A stretch of 64,000 bases of DNA from assembly GCF_003443655.1 (NCBI RefSeq), contig NZ_CP031941.1, forward strand, positions 5,020,501-5,084,500, given 5' to 3'. The notes under the pieces were generated by a model. The model was not told the DNA's origin and did not search any database. It worked only from the letters and a program-made list of their open reading frames with translations. The stretch comes from Nostoc sphaeroides. GTDB taxonomy: Bacteria > Cyanobacteriota > Cyanobacteriia > Cyanobacteriales > Nostocaceae. This document shows positions 1 through 8,129 of the stretch, one piece after another (the first letter of the stretch is position 1; every line of letters begins with the position of its first letter). The position numbers and the translations under genes are program-made.

Positions 1-155
1 AGCAAATTGTGATTCCGAAAGGACAGCCAGTGGAATTATTGCCGCGTTCTCCCCAAGTCCGCAAAATGCAGCATGAGTTGGTAGAACATTATCGCCTCAA
101 GTCGCATAGTTTTGGTGAAGAACCAAATAGAAGATTACGGATTTATCCGGCGTAA
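1..155 (+). CDS. R3H-domain AAA ATPase (Ycf45-like), C-terminal end only
   Basis: The first 155 bases carry the last ~50 codons of a gene that enters from outside the window; the frame starts at base 3 and ends with TAA at 153-155. The tail contains VELLPRSPQVRKMQHELVEH followed by a FGEEPNRRLRIYP end, which I recognise as the C-terminus of the cyanobacterial/plastid Ycf45-type protein, a P-loop ATPase with an R3H single-stranded nucleic-acid-binding domain. Only the extreme end is visible, so the ATPase and R3H domains themselves cannot be checked here. Confidence 0.7.
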   Translation, partial: QIVIPKGQPVELLPRSPQVRKMQHELVEHYRLKSHSFGEEPNRRLRIYPA

Positions 156-642
156 CCTCACCCTCAACCCCTCTCCTTTTCGGAGAGGGGAGTTCTAATC
201 AGCCTTAATTGCAGGGGCTGATTTTGTTTTGTAGAGGAATATGAGGATGATAGCCTTACAAGAGATGATCTAATCATTAATGTAAGCACACCGGAGACTT
301 AGCATGTAAGCTCGACTTTATCCATTTTTTAGCAACTCTCAAGCTGATGCTGAAACCTTGGTGGGACAATAGTTTTACTTTTTCAGCTTCATCGATAATC
401 TGTGATGTGGAAAAAGTATTTGCCAAAAAGCCAGGGTTTTTGCCGGATAAAGAAAACCGAGTTCTTAATTTTGGATAAAGTCGAGCTAAGAGAATGTTTG
501 AAAAGTATTTTTCGTAACACCAAAGCCTCACAAACCTAACTGCCCTAGCCCCTTCCCTTTGATTGAATCTCGTTGAAAAGAAAAGCTAGTTAATAGCTAC
601 GATAGATTAAATACAAACCAAACTATAATACTAAGGATACTA
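156..642. other. Intergenic region with a MITE-like inverted repeat
   Basis: No convincing gene. A C-rich/G-rich hairpin (around 161-190, ending in a pyrimidine tract) may terminate the upstream gene. A perfect 16-base inverted repeat lies at 309-324 and 472-487 (see separate entry). An AAGGA Shine-Dalgarno-like site at 633-637 precedes the ATG at 643. Confidence 0.5.
309..487. mobile_element. Candidate MITE with 16-bp perfect terminal inverted repeats
   Basis: AGCTCGACTTTATCCA at 309-324 is the exact reverse complement of bases 472-487, giving a 179-bp unit. No clear target-site duplication is visible. A minus-strand frame runs through the element (277-531) but has no recognisable family, so I read this as a non-autonomous element or a transposase-gene scrap. 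Confidence 0.45.
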
Positions 643-1716
643 ATGAGTAGGACAATTAACTTTCAAACTATTTCTTGGTTTTGGGATCTTTATAATAGAA
701 AGCTCCTTGAGCTTGATCCACCTTATCAAAGACGTAGTGTTTGGAATCAAGATTATAAAGATTTTTTTGTTGATACTGTACTTAATGGCTATCCTGCGCC
801 TGCAATATTTATCTATCAAGAGATTACTCCTGAAGGAGTATCTAAAGTTAGTATAGTTGATGGTAAACAAAGATTATCTACTTTGTTTGAATTTGCAAAA
901 AATGAATTTCCTGTGTATGAAAAAGCTACGATTGCAAGATTACGTGGTAAATATTTCAAAGATTTCGATCCTGAAGATAAACAGAACTTTTGGAAATATC
1001 AGTTTGCTATAGAATATGTACCATCATCTGACGAAAAAATAATTGGTAATATATTTGATCGAATAAATCGTAATGTAATTAAATTAACCCCTCAGGAACT
1101 TCGTCATGCAAAGTTTAACGGAGATTTCATTACTACCGTAGAAGAATTAACTAGCTGGATGTTTGATTATTTAGGTGGAACTTTTCCAACAATTGACCGA
1201 AAATCCAAAAAACAAATGAAAGACGTTGAAATGGTAGCTCAACTATTACTATTTCTAGAAGAAGGTGTTAGAGCTTATAGTCAAGAATATCTTGATAAAG
1301 CATTTAGTGACCGAGATATTAACTGGGAAGTGAAAGAGGAAATCGAAAATCAGTTTCGTAATACTGTTAAATATATAAAAGAGATATTAGATTTATCACA
1401 AGATATAAATCTATCTAAAACCAGATTGAAAAACCAAGCTGATTTTTACTCTTTATTTGGTGCTATTGCTGAGTTAAATCGTGAAATGGATAATAAATTT
1501 ATGATAAATAAAGATATTGGTGAAAGAATTAATGACTTTCTGAAATTAGTTGGAGATGCAGAATTAAAAAATCAGTCTAAAGATTCACTAACAGAATACC
1601 AAAAAAATGCACTAGACTATTATAACGCTGTTAAATTTTCATTTACAGATGCAGGAACAAGAAAAACTAGAATTACAATTATGAAATCGGTGATTCAGGG
1701 AAATATAAATTTATGA
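643..1716 (+). CDS. DUF262 (GmrSD N-terminal-like) domain protein
   Basis: A 357-residue protein dominated by a DUF262 domain. Seen: the YQRRSVW block at residues 28-34, the signature VDGKQRLSTL at 72-81 (family form DGQQRL.TL), and the conserved NRNVIKLTPQELRHAKFNG stretch near residues 146-165. DUF262 is a ParB/sulfiredoxin-like fold found in type IV restriction enzymes (GmrS of GmrSD) and in phosphorothioate-sensing SspE, where it binds or hydrolyses nucleotides. No C-terminal DUF1524 HNH nuclease is present; the rest is alpha-helical and unassigned. The start is supported by AAGGA 6 bases upstream. Only 13 bases separate it from the RelA/SpoT-like gene, so the two are probably co-transcribed. 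Both genes are far more AT-rich than their neighbours, suggesting transfer. A defence role is inference. Confidence 0.85.
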   Translation: MSRTINFQTISWFWDLYNRKLLELDPPYQRRSVWNQDYKDFFVDTVLNGYPAPAIFIYQEITPEGVSKVSIVDGKQRLSTLFEFAKNEFPVYEKATIARLRGKYFKDFDPEDKQNFWKYQFAIEYVPSSDEKIIGNIFDRINRNVIKLTPQELRHAKFNGDFITTVEELTSWMFDYLGGTFPTIDRKSKKQMKDVEMVAQLLLFLEEGVRAYSQEYLDKAFSDRDINWEVKEEIENQFRNTVKYIKEILDLSQDINLSKTRLKNQADFYSLFGAIAELNREMDNKFMINKDIGERINDFLKLVGDAELKNQSKDSLTEYQKNALDYYNAVKFSFTDAGTRKTRITIMKSVIQGNINL

Positions 1717-1729
1717 AACTATTAGATTT

Positions 1730-2719
1730 ATGATTTATCCTTCTATACTAGAACGTAAATATAACGAATACAGCCCTTTTGTTAAAAGAGTTTCAGAAAT
1801 GGTTAAATCAACATTGGTAAACTTTTGTGAAAACAAAGGATATGCTTTTATTTCGCGCATTAAAAGTGTTGAATCTCTGGCTGAAAAAATTGAAACAGGT
1901 AGATTTAAAAAATGGTCGGCGTTAGACGATTTATTTGCTTGCACAGTTATAATACCAACTTTATCCCATGAAGAAGAAGTTATACAATTTTGTAAAAATG
2001 CTTTTGAGATTGCTCGAACAGTTAAAAGAGGACAAAATAAAAAAGCACCAGATATTTTTAGGTTTGATTCTACTAGAATATATGCTCAAATCAAAAAAAA
2101 TTATGCCATAAATATAGATGATAAATTAAGTATTTATAATGTTATTTTTGAAATTCAGATTAAAAGCGCTTTTGAACACGCATGGTCAGTTTCAACTCAT
2201 GATCTGGTATATAAAAACTCTGAAATTGACTGGAGAAAATTACGTTTAGCAGCACAAATTAAAGCAAATGTTGAACAACTAGATACGCTTATTCTGGCTT
2301 TTGAACAAACCTCTCTTATTATCCAAGAAAATAATTATCCTGATATAAAAATAAAACGTAAGTTAGCCAGTGAAATTAATAAGCTATTTGAAAAAGGTAA
2401 AATTCCTGATGAACTACAGCCAAAAGATATGAATCGTTTTTGTGATAACTTATATCGTCTTGCTGTTGATGCAAACCAAGAAAACAATATTCAAAAAATT
2501 ATTGAAAATATAAAAACAGAAATTAACTCGACTCCATCTCAAAAAATTCCTCGTAGTATTTCATTGTTTCAATATTTGTTTGCTATATTAATACGTAATA
2601 AAATTATTGAAATTCCTATAAAAAACTACCACTGCCATATAACAGAAGAATTAACTACTTTATATCCCGATATAGAGATAGATAATGATAATATTTTTCT
2701 TTATAGTGAAGATCGTTAA
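1730..2719 (+). CDS. RelA/SpoT-like nucleotidyltransferase (stand-alone synthetase-type domain)
   Basis: A 329-residue protein whose first ~165 residues match the RelA/SpoT nucleotidyltransferase fold. Seen: RIKSVESLAEKI (residues 43-54, the R-x-K-S...S ATP-binding block), an acidic metal-site segment SALDDLFACTVI (63-74), and EIQIKSAFEHAW...HDLVYK (141-162) with the catalytic-type Glu141 and conserved His157/Tyr161. The usual GYxSxH G-loop that stacks the acceptor guanine is replaced by FDSTRIYAQI (112-121). There is no HD hydrolase, TGS or ACT domain, so it is a small alarmone-synthetase-like protein. Members of this fold act as toxins (toxSAS, CapRel) or ppGpp synthetases. Residues 166-329 are a helical region that I cannot assign. 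It is coupled to the DUF262 gene upstream. The substrate is unknown. Confidence 0.8.
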   Translation: MIYPSILERKYNEYSPFVKRVSEMVKSTLVNFCENKGYAFISRIKSVESLAEKIETGRFKKWSALDDLFACTVIIPTLSHEEEVIQFCKNAFEIARTVKRGQNKKAPDIFRFDSTRIYAQIKKNYAINIDDKLSIYNVIFEIQIKSAFEHAWSVSTHDLVYKNSEIDWRKLRLAAQIKANVEQLDTLILAFEQTSLIIQENNYPDIKIKRKLASEINKLFEKGKIPDELQPKDMNRFCDNLYRLAVDANQENNIQKIIENIKTEINSTPSQKIPRSISLFQYLFAILIRNKIIEIPIKNYHCHITEELTTLYPDIEIDNDNIFLYSEDR

Positions 2720-2734
2720 TTTATCAAAAAGCTT

Positions 2735-3075
2735 TTACTTACTTATTATCTTTATATTACGCAGCCGCGCCACTATCTCAGTACGATTTGCAACTTCCAA
2801 CTTGCGGAACATCCTTTTCAAAGCTTGCTTAACTGAATTTTCTGTAATCCACAAAGTTTTACCAATTTCGACATTATTTACCGCCTGTGCTACCACTTCG
2901 GTAATTTGACTTTCTTGCGGGTCAGACGATTAGCTACAGAAGAATTAAATCTTGTTTGTGGTATTCCTAAGATTACTAGACAGACTGACATGTGTGTGAA
3001 TACAGCAGCTAGGTTAGCAATACCCTGATGATTAAGTACTGGTGTGTCACTTACATGAGCAAAATAATGTGATAG
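2735..3075 (-). pseudogene. Decayed LuxR-family (GerE HTH) regulator gene
   Basis: Read on the minus strand, this gives HYFAHVSDTPVLNHQGIANL, then PQTRFNSSVANRLTRK, then after a frame break ESQITEVVAQAVNNVEIGK, ITENSVKQALKRMFRKLEV and NRTEIVARLRN before a TAA at 2737-2735. The second part is a typical LuxR-type helix-turn-helix (xxI...V..A..N.EI...L.ITE.SVK..LKR.FRKL.V.NRTE). The two halves are in different frames; one base appears to be lost near 2916-2918. The N-terminal portion is cut off by a stop at 3076-3078. It lies downstream of the AT-rich DUF262/RelA-SpoT island, on the opposite strand. It is a relic and unlikely to make a functional regulator. Confidence 0.65.
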
Positions 3076-3227
3076 CTAATGTCTGCTATTAGCTTGATAT
3101 CAGTGCGATCACACTTATACCACTAGACAGACAGTATCACTTGATGTTCGCTCGTCAAGCTAGTAATTATAATTGAGTGGGGAGTGGCAAAGGGAATAAG
3201 CAATGCCCAATGCCCAATGCCCTATTT

Positions 3228-4427
3228 TTATTCTGGTAATTTATATTGCCCAACAATCCGCTTGGCAAACTCTGGAACATGCGCTTCTAATTTCTCTGGA
3301 TGATTTCGCTTTACATACAAATAATTCCGAGTAAAGTGAGAATCAATGGAAAACCGCGCATATTCTAAACCCTTGGGGCCGATTTTTTCGATCACCACAC
3401 CCATCAGTTTTGCTGCCCACATCGGGAGGGTAACGCCTTTATCGTAAGCGGGAATACTTTGCTGTACAGCTTCCTTCCGGTTGCCTTTAGACGTTACTGG
3501 TTGAGTATCTAACTGGTCTTTTACCAAATCCAGCATTTCCTTACCTGTATCATTTCTAACTACAATCCATTGCCAGCCGAAGGGTGCGCCCATGTAGCCA
3601 ACGACTAAATCGGCTAGGGAGTTGACGTAATCAAAGCAACTCATACAAGATGGGGCAAAAACATCTTTGAGTTTGTTAGTCTTCAAGCCAAAGAAAGGCA
3701 CTGTTTCTGATGAGCCATCCTGATGTTTGAAGTGAACCCGGAAGTCTTGCATAAATTCGTAATGCACAACTGTATCAGGCGATCGGCTGGTGGTTTCTAA
3801 GAATTTTTGCAGTCCGGCGCGGTTAACATTATCTACGCAGGGCGTACCCAAAACATACAGCTTTTCTAAGCCAAGTTGTTTTTCTACGGCTCGTAGCGCT
3901 TGGATTTGACAACCAACACCAATTACCAACAGCCGCTTCATTCCCGATTTTTCTACTTGTTCCAACACAGAAAGGTTGGGGGAAAGTGTTGGTTTATTTA
4001 CCCGCGCTGCTAGTATTTCTTCTGGAGTCCGGGCGATGATGGGCATGGGTTGAAAGCGGTCTTCTTTGGTATTTTGCACACAGACGACACCTTCAACCAT
4101 GCCGCGATTGAGCATTTCAATGGCGATGCTGCTAACAATACCCGTCCATTGTGCGCCTTCGATGGGCTGTTGCTTCCGCGCCGCCATCATGTCTTGGTGA
4201 ACACCAAAGTAGAGTTCATCGGGGTTTTCGAGATGGCGCGATCGCGTGTGCGTTTCTTCTTCAAGTTCGCCTATCTGCTGATTAATAAAAGCACAGGCTT
4301 CCTTGACATAGTGAATATAGTATGTATCGCATAGTCCACACTCGCTACAGAGTTCTTTAGCAGGGCGGCGGCTGGTAGATTTTAAGGCTCTGGCTTTTTT
4401 GTGCTTGCTAGAATCAACAGAAGTCAT
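3228..4427 (-). CDS. bciB: Divinyl (proto)chlorophyllide 8-vinyl reductase, F420H2-dehydrogenase-beta/FrhB type
   Basis: A 399-residue iron-sulfur flavoprotein of the FrhB/FdhB family, close to cyanobacterial Slr1923 (BciB/CvrA), which reduces the C8-vinyl group of divinyl chlorophyll(ide) with reduced ferredoxin. Seen: a cysteine cluster CSECGLC at residues 27-33, a second cluster CMSC in the middle of the protein, the VIGVGCQIQALRAVEKQLGL stretch and the GTPCVDNVNRAGLQ segment characteristic of this family. Length matches the family (~395-400). The related plant 7-hydroxymethyl-chlorophyll a reductase shares this fold, but in cyanobacteria the 8-vinyl reductase role is the expected one. It is transcribed alone; the HicB-like gene starts 55 bases from its 5' end on the other strand. 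Confidence 0.9.
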   Translation of the reverse strand: MTSVDSSKHKKARALKSTSRRPAKELCSECGLCDTYYIHYVKEACAFINQQIGELEEETHTRSRHLENPDELYFGVHQDMMAARKQQPIEGAQWTGIVSSIAIEMLNRGMVEGVVCVQNTKEDRFQPMPIIARTPEEILAARVNKPTLSPNLSVLEQVEKSGMKRLLVIGVGCQIQALRAVEKQLGLEKLYVLGTPCVDNVNRAGLQKFLETTSRSPDTVVHYEFMQDFRVHFKHQDGSSETVPFFGLKTNKLKDVFAPSCMSCFDYVNSLADLVVGYMGAPFGWQWIVVRNDTGKEMLDLVKDQLDTQPVTSKGNRKEAVQQSIPAYDKGVTLPMWAAKLMGVVIEKIGPKGLEYARFSIDSHFTRNYLYVKRNHPEKLEAHVPEFAKRIVGQYKLPE

Positions 4428-4482
4428 ATAAATTTTTTGTTTTATTTCAGGAATCGCTTTTATTACAATACCGTCACTCGCT

Positions 4483-4668
4483 ATGAACTTGACGATAGAG
4501 ATTGAACAAGAACACGATGGACGCTTTTTGGCTGAAGTTCTTGGTTTTCCTGGTGTACTGGCTTATGGGCAGACAAAGGAAGAAGCTGTTGCAAGAGTTC
4601 AAGCATTAGCACTGCGTGTCTTAGCAGATAAGCTGGAACATGGGGAAGCAACGCATAGCAGCAGTTAG
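4483..4668 (+). CDS. HicB-family antitoxin-like protein (orphan)
   Basis: A 61-residue protein with the partial RNase H-like HicB fold: IEIEQEHDGRFLAEVLGFPG, then YGQTKEEAVARVQALALRVL. The family normally pairs with a HicA mRNA interferase encoded directly next to it, but no HicA-like frame is visible on either side. It lacks the C-terminal DNA-binding domain of longer HicB proteins. The neighbouring antitoxin gene at 4766 is broken, so this may be a remnant TA locus. Small HicB-like proteins without HicA are common in cyanobacteria and their role is unclear. Confidence 0.7.
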   Translation: MNLTIEIEQEHDGRFLAEVLGFPGVLAYGQTKEEAVARVQALALRVLADKLEHGEATHSSS

Positions 4669-4765
4669 CGCCAGTGCAGTCCAAAAATTTGATATTTTTA
4701 AGCAAATCGGCATCTTTTTAGTATTAACTTTATAATTTATATGAATACAAATTGGGTAAATACTA

Positions 4766-5009
4766 ATGTTGCAATCCATTGAAGAAGTGTATAAGAACGG
4801 TAATATAGAACTTTCAGAATTACCATCTGATGTATCAGAAAGCCGTGTCATTGTAACTTTTTTAGAAGAAAAAAACTCAAATTCAAAAGCGGATAATGCG
4901 GCTTGGTATGTTTTCTGGAAATAATGAATCAACAGAAAAAGATTTTCAATTTACTGAATTTAATGGAGATGCCGAAGACGGCTTAGACTGGTCATATTTC
5001 CTGACGTAG
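4766..5009 (+). pseudogene. Frameshifted DUF104/AF2212-type antitoxin gene
   Basis: Starts with ATG at 4766 and reads MLQSIEEVYKNGNIELSELP, then SDVSESRVIVTFLEEK, the usual N-terminus of the ~80-residue AF2212/DUF104 antitoxin family. In this frame it stops at 4922-4924 after 52 codons. A second frame from the ATG at 4908 continues MFSGNNESTEKDFQFTEFNG and DAEDGLDWS to a TAG at 5007-5009, which is the normal C-terminal half of such proteins. The combined span is 244 bases, consistent with a single-base indel around 4890-4908. No linked toxin gene (PIN or RelE type) is seen. Confidence 0.65.
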
Positions 5010-5106
5010 CATTAAAAGCAAAAGTCAAGGCTTAAGTAATTTTTACGAGGACGTAACAGTGTTAATTAGTCTACGCTCTGGGTAATAAGCCTACTCAGAT
5101 AAATTT

Positions 5107-5913
5107 ATGGGACTTTACGACCAAAATCAATCGTCACAGGATGCGCTACGAAAGTTACGCGAAGGAGCAAGCCACTCCAGAGTAGCCCAAGAAATTGCTC
5201 AACGAGATTATGCGAAAGCTCAAGCAGAAGCTGATAAATGGGAACAAGAATATCAACTTGCTGTACAAGGAAGTAATCAGAATTTAATTAATCAAGTAAA
5301 ATTCCAAAAGGAACGATACCAAGCAATTGCTAGTAGACTAAAAAAACTTGTAGGGGAGCAACAACCACAAGTAGACGCAATTAAAATTAGTTTGAAATCT
5401 TGGGAGCAAAAGGTTTCAGAAGCACAGAATGAGGTATTAAGTAGCAAGCCTAGTAACAGTGAGTTTTCACCGACATTCATTAAGCTTGAACATGAAGATA
5501 TTGATGTGTGGGTTGATGATGAATTACAGCAACTTAAAGCATTAATGCTATCACCTAAACCTCAAGAGCAAACTAAAGCTAAAAAAGACAGAAAAGTGCT
5601 TTTAGCAGAGGCTATTAATGAGACAAAAAAAGCTGTCAACAGCGCTGTTGCTAATCAAGAAGGTATTGAGAGAGATTTTGAAAAAGCCCAGAAAGAAACT
5701 AAATACTGGAACGAAAAAGTTCAGGACGCTTTGAAAAACAATGATGATGATTTAGCCCTTCAAGCTGTAGTTAATAAAAAAGTTCAAAATAAAATTGTGC
5801 TTATTCTTCTAACTCAGCTTCAACAGCAGCAAGCAACAGTAGCTGTACTCAGACAAAATCTGATGACTCTAGAAAATTTCAAGAAAACATTAGGCAGTGA
5901 CACAAAACTCTAA
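5107..5913 (+). CDS. PspA/IM30-like coiled-coil protein
   Basis: A 268-residue, highly charged, almost entirely helical protein. Two stretches resemble the PspA/IM30 (Vipp1) core: AQAEADKWEQEYQLAVQGSN followed by LINQVKFQKERYQAIASRL in the first half, and AQKETKYWNEKVQDALKNND followed by DLALQAVVNKK in the second half. Both follow the family's W/A-x-x-A-L-x-x-x-x-x-x-L-A pattern. No membrane segment or signal peptide is seen; PspA proteins bind membranes peripherally through amphipathic helices and oligomerise. Its stop codon lies inside the start of the WD40/J-domain gene (17-base overlap), so the two are translationally coupled. The duplicated arrangement differs from canonical single-domain PspA, so family membership is probable, not certain. 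Confidence 0.65.
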   Translation: MGLYDQNQSSQDALRKLREGASHSRVAQEIAQRDYAKAQAEADKWEQEYQLAVQGSNQNLINQVKFQKERYQAIASRLKKLVGEQQPQVDAIKISLKSWEQKVSEAQNEVLSSKPSNSEFSPTFIKLEHEDIDVWVDDELQQLKALMLSPKPQEQTKAKKDRKVLLAEAINETKKAVNSAVANQEGIERDFEKAQKETKYWNEKVQDALKNNDDDLALQAVVNKKVQNKIVLILLTQLQQQQATVAVLRQNLMTLENFKKTLGSDTKL

Positions 5914-7648
5914 AACAGGTGCAGCATTCATTGCAGGCGGAACCATAGCAGGTGCTGGTATTTCCGCAACGGTAGGCGGGATGGGACTAGCAGGCGGATT
6001 TGGTGCAGTTGGAATTGGTGCAACTCCTGTAGCGGCTGCTGGCGCTGTGGCTGGTGCAGCTGTTTACGGTGCAATTAATGCGATCGCACAGGGAGATGCA
6101 GCGGCTTTCGCTACAATGGGAATTGGTGCAGTCGGCGGTGCTGGTGTTTATAGCGTCGTCGGTGGTATGGGTTTAATTGCACCTAAAGTAGGGCTGGCAT
6201 TTGGGATTGGTGCAGTACCGATGGCGGGAATTGGTGCAGTGGTGGGACTCGCCGCCTATGGTATTGCCAAACTGTTAGATGAATCTGAAATTAGCGAAAG
6301 TCCAGCACAGCTTTTTGAGCGGATGGAAGAGAAAGTTTTGCTGATGGATTACTATTCCGAAGTAGTGATGGAATTAGAAGCATTTTTATCTGGTGAGGAT
6401 CTCAACCAAAAATTTACTATTTTGCAAGTCGAAGATGAGTTACAAGCACTTAAGGCTGAATTCAAGAAAAAATCAGAATTTGTTACCCCTAAACCTTCTA
6501 TTCCCAATATTGAAGCAGAAAAAATATCTCTGACAACCCAGCTACCTGAAACTTGGAGATGTGTACGCACACTCAAAAGTCACTTAGCGGCAGTTAATGC
6601 GATCGCTATCAGTCCTGATGGTAATACTTTAATCAGTGGCAGTGATGACAGACAAGTTAATTTGTGGAACTTGAAAACCGGAAAATGGCTTTACACGTTT
6701 TCTGGACAAGCAGAAGCAGTTTTATCTGTTGCTATCAGCCCTGATGGACAGCAGATTGCAAGTGGTAGTGTCGATCGCAAAATCAGCACTTGGCAGATGG
6801 ACACAAAAAAATTTCACCATACATTCTTTTATTTAAATCCCTACAGTCATAATGGTTTTGTTAACTCGATTGCCTACAGTCCAGATGGCGCAATTCTTGC
6901 TAGTGGTAGTGCCGATAAAACTATAAGAATTTGGGGACGCTACACGAGAACAATAAAACGCACTTTGAATGGACATTCAGATGCAGTTTTGTCTGTTACT
7001 ATTAGTCCCGATGGTAAAATTCTTGCAAGCAGTAGTGCTGATAAAACTATTAGGCTTTGGGATATCAAAACTTGGCAACAGCGCTACATTCTCACTGAAC
7101 ATTTAGGAGCAGTAAATACAGTTGCCATCAGTCCTAACAGTCAAACTCTTATTAGCGGTAGCACAGACGCCACAATAAAGCTGTGGAATCTCCAAACTGG
7201 AAAATTACTCTCCACTCTGACTGGACACTCAACGGCGGTTTTGTCTGTTGCCATCAGCCCCGATGGAAAAACCCTCGCCAGTGCCAGCAGAGACGGTATG
7301 ATCAAACTTTGGAATTTCCACACTGGGGAACTAATACAAAATCTTTCTGGGTTTAATCCCGTTACTTTCAGTCCTGATGGCAAGACGCTGGTAAGTGGCG
7401 GTAATGGCGGAAGCATCAAGATTTGGAGTCAATTTACTCTCGACTCTGAATTATCTGGGGAATGGTGGGAAGTCTTGGGTGTAAATCAGAGCGATCGCCC
7501 CAAAGATATCAAAATTGCTTACCTTAGATTAGCAAGATTGTATCATCCTGATGTCAACGGTTCTACAATTGCAAAAGCCTCAATGCAAGCAATTAATCAA
7601 GCTTATAAAGAATTTCAGGAGCAGTTAAACGCTTACAAATGTCAGTAG
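5897..7648 (+). CDS. Glycine-rich membrane region + WD40 propeller + C-terminal J-domain protein
   Basis: A 583-residue protein starting at GTG 5897, inside the end of the PspA-like gene. Domains in order: residues ~8-125 form a Gly/Ala-rich hydrophobic region with repeated GxxxG-like spacing (two to four membrane-inserting hairpins); ~135-200 a charged linker helix; ~221-515 seven WD40 repeats with regular SPDG...LASGS.D..I.LW signatures, enough for a closed propeller; ~520-583 a J-domain with the HPD motif at 550-552 and a typical helix II (KIAYLRLARLYHPDV). J-domains stimulate Hsp70 (DnaK) ATPase activity. The J-domain is at the extreme C-terminus and has no zinc-finger or client-binding domain of its own, so the propeller and the PspA-like partner are the likely client side (inference). 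Confidence 0.85.
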   Translation: MTQNSKTGAAFIAGGTIAGAGISATVGGMGLAGGFGAVGIGATPVAAAGAVAGAAVYGAINAIAQGDAAAFATMGIGAVGGAGVYSVVGGMGLIAPKVGLAFGIGAVPMAGIGAVVGLAAYGIAKLLDESEISESPAQLFERMEEKVLLMDYYSEVVMELEAFLSGEDLNQKFTILQVEDELQALKAEFKKKSEFVTPKPSIPNIEAEKISLTTQLPETWRCVRTLKSHLAAVNAIAISPDGNTLISGSDDRQVNLWNLKTGKWLYTFSGQAEAVLSVAISPDGQQIASGSVDRKISTWQMDTKKFHHTFFYLNPYSHNGFVNSIAYSPDGAILASGSADKTIRIWGRYTRTIKRTLNGHSDAVLSVTISPDGKILASSSADKTIRLWDIKTWQQRYILTEHLGAVNTVAISPNSQTLISGSTDATIKLWNLQTGKLLSTLTGHSTAVLSVAISPDGKTLASASRDGMIKLWNFHTGELIQNLSGFNPVTFSPDGKTLVSGGNGGSIKIWSQFTLDSELSGEWWEVLGVNQSDRPKDIKIAYLRLARLYHPDVNGSTIAKASMQAINQAYKEFQEQLNAYKCQ

Positions 7649-8129
7649 GGTAAAATATATAACTCTTAAGGTGTATTGACATCTGAACTTTTTCAAGCAC
7701 TCATCTTGCATATTTTAAAAAAACGTTATAAATTATTAGATTATAGGGTAATAATCTGACCTCTTAGTGTCAAAAACTAATCCGGCTCAAGTAAATATAC
7801 TGCAACCAGTTTTAACTTCATGCAAATCCTAAACAGCACTGAAGATATGTTTTTATTTGGTAAAGCAAAGATTCTGTACATGAAACGGAACAATAAATAA
7901 TCTAAAAATATATCTTGTGTGACTGTTTTTTAAATCATGTTACTGCTGGCGGTGAGGAACAACAATTAGAATTCACCAAAAGATTAATACATTATAAGCA
8001 AATTAACTAGCAATAAAGCTGCATCTATGTCAGCAGGTTTATTTATTCTGAGTTGATTAATTTTTCTCTAAATTATATTTGCTATTCAAAGAATCGTTTT
8101 TGTTATGCTGAGAATGGCAAAAATAATAA
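7649..8129. other. AT-rich intergenic region
   Basis: About 480 bases between the WD40/J gene and the invertase gene. No recognisable gene, hairpin terminator or repeat family was found. A short open stretch on the plus strand (about 7930-8010) ends in TAG and matches nothing I know. The promoter of the invertase gene presumably lies in the last 100 bases, but no clear -35/-10 pair stands out. Confidence 0.4.

Noticed and set aside
277-531. 84-codon minus-strand frame through the inverted repeat at 309-487
   Set aside because: It is open mainly because it crosses a repeat element; no family, no ribosome-binding site, odd composition.
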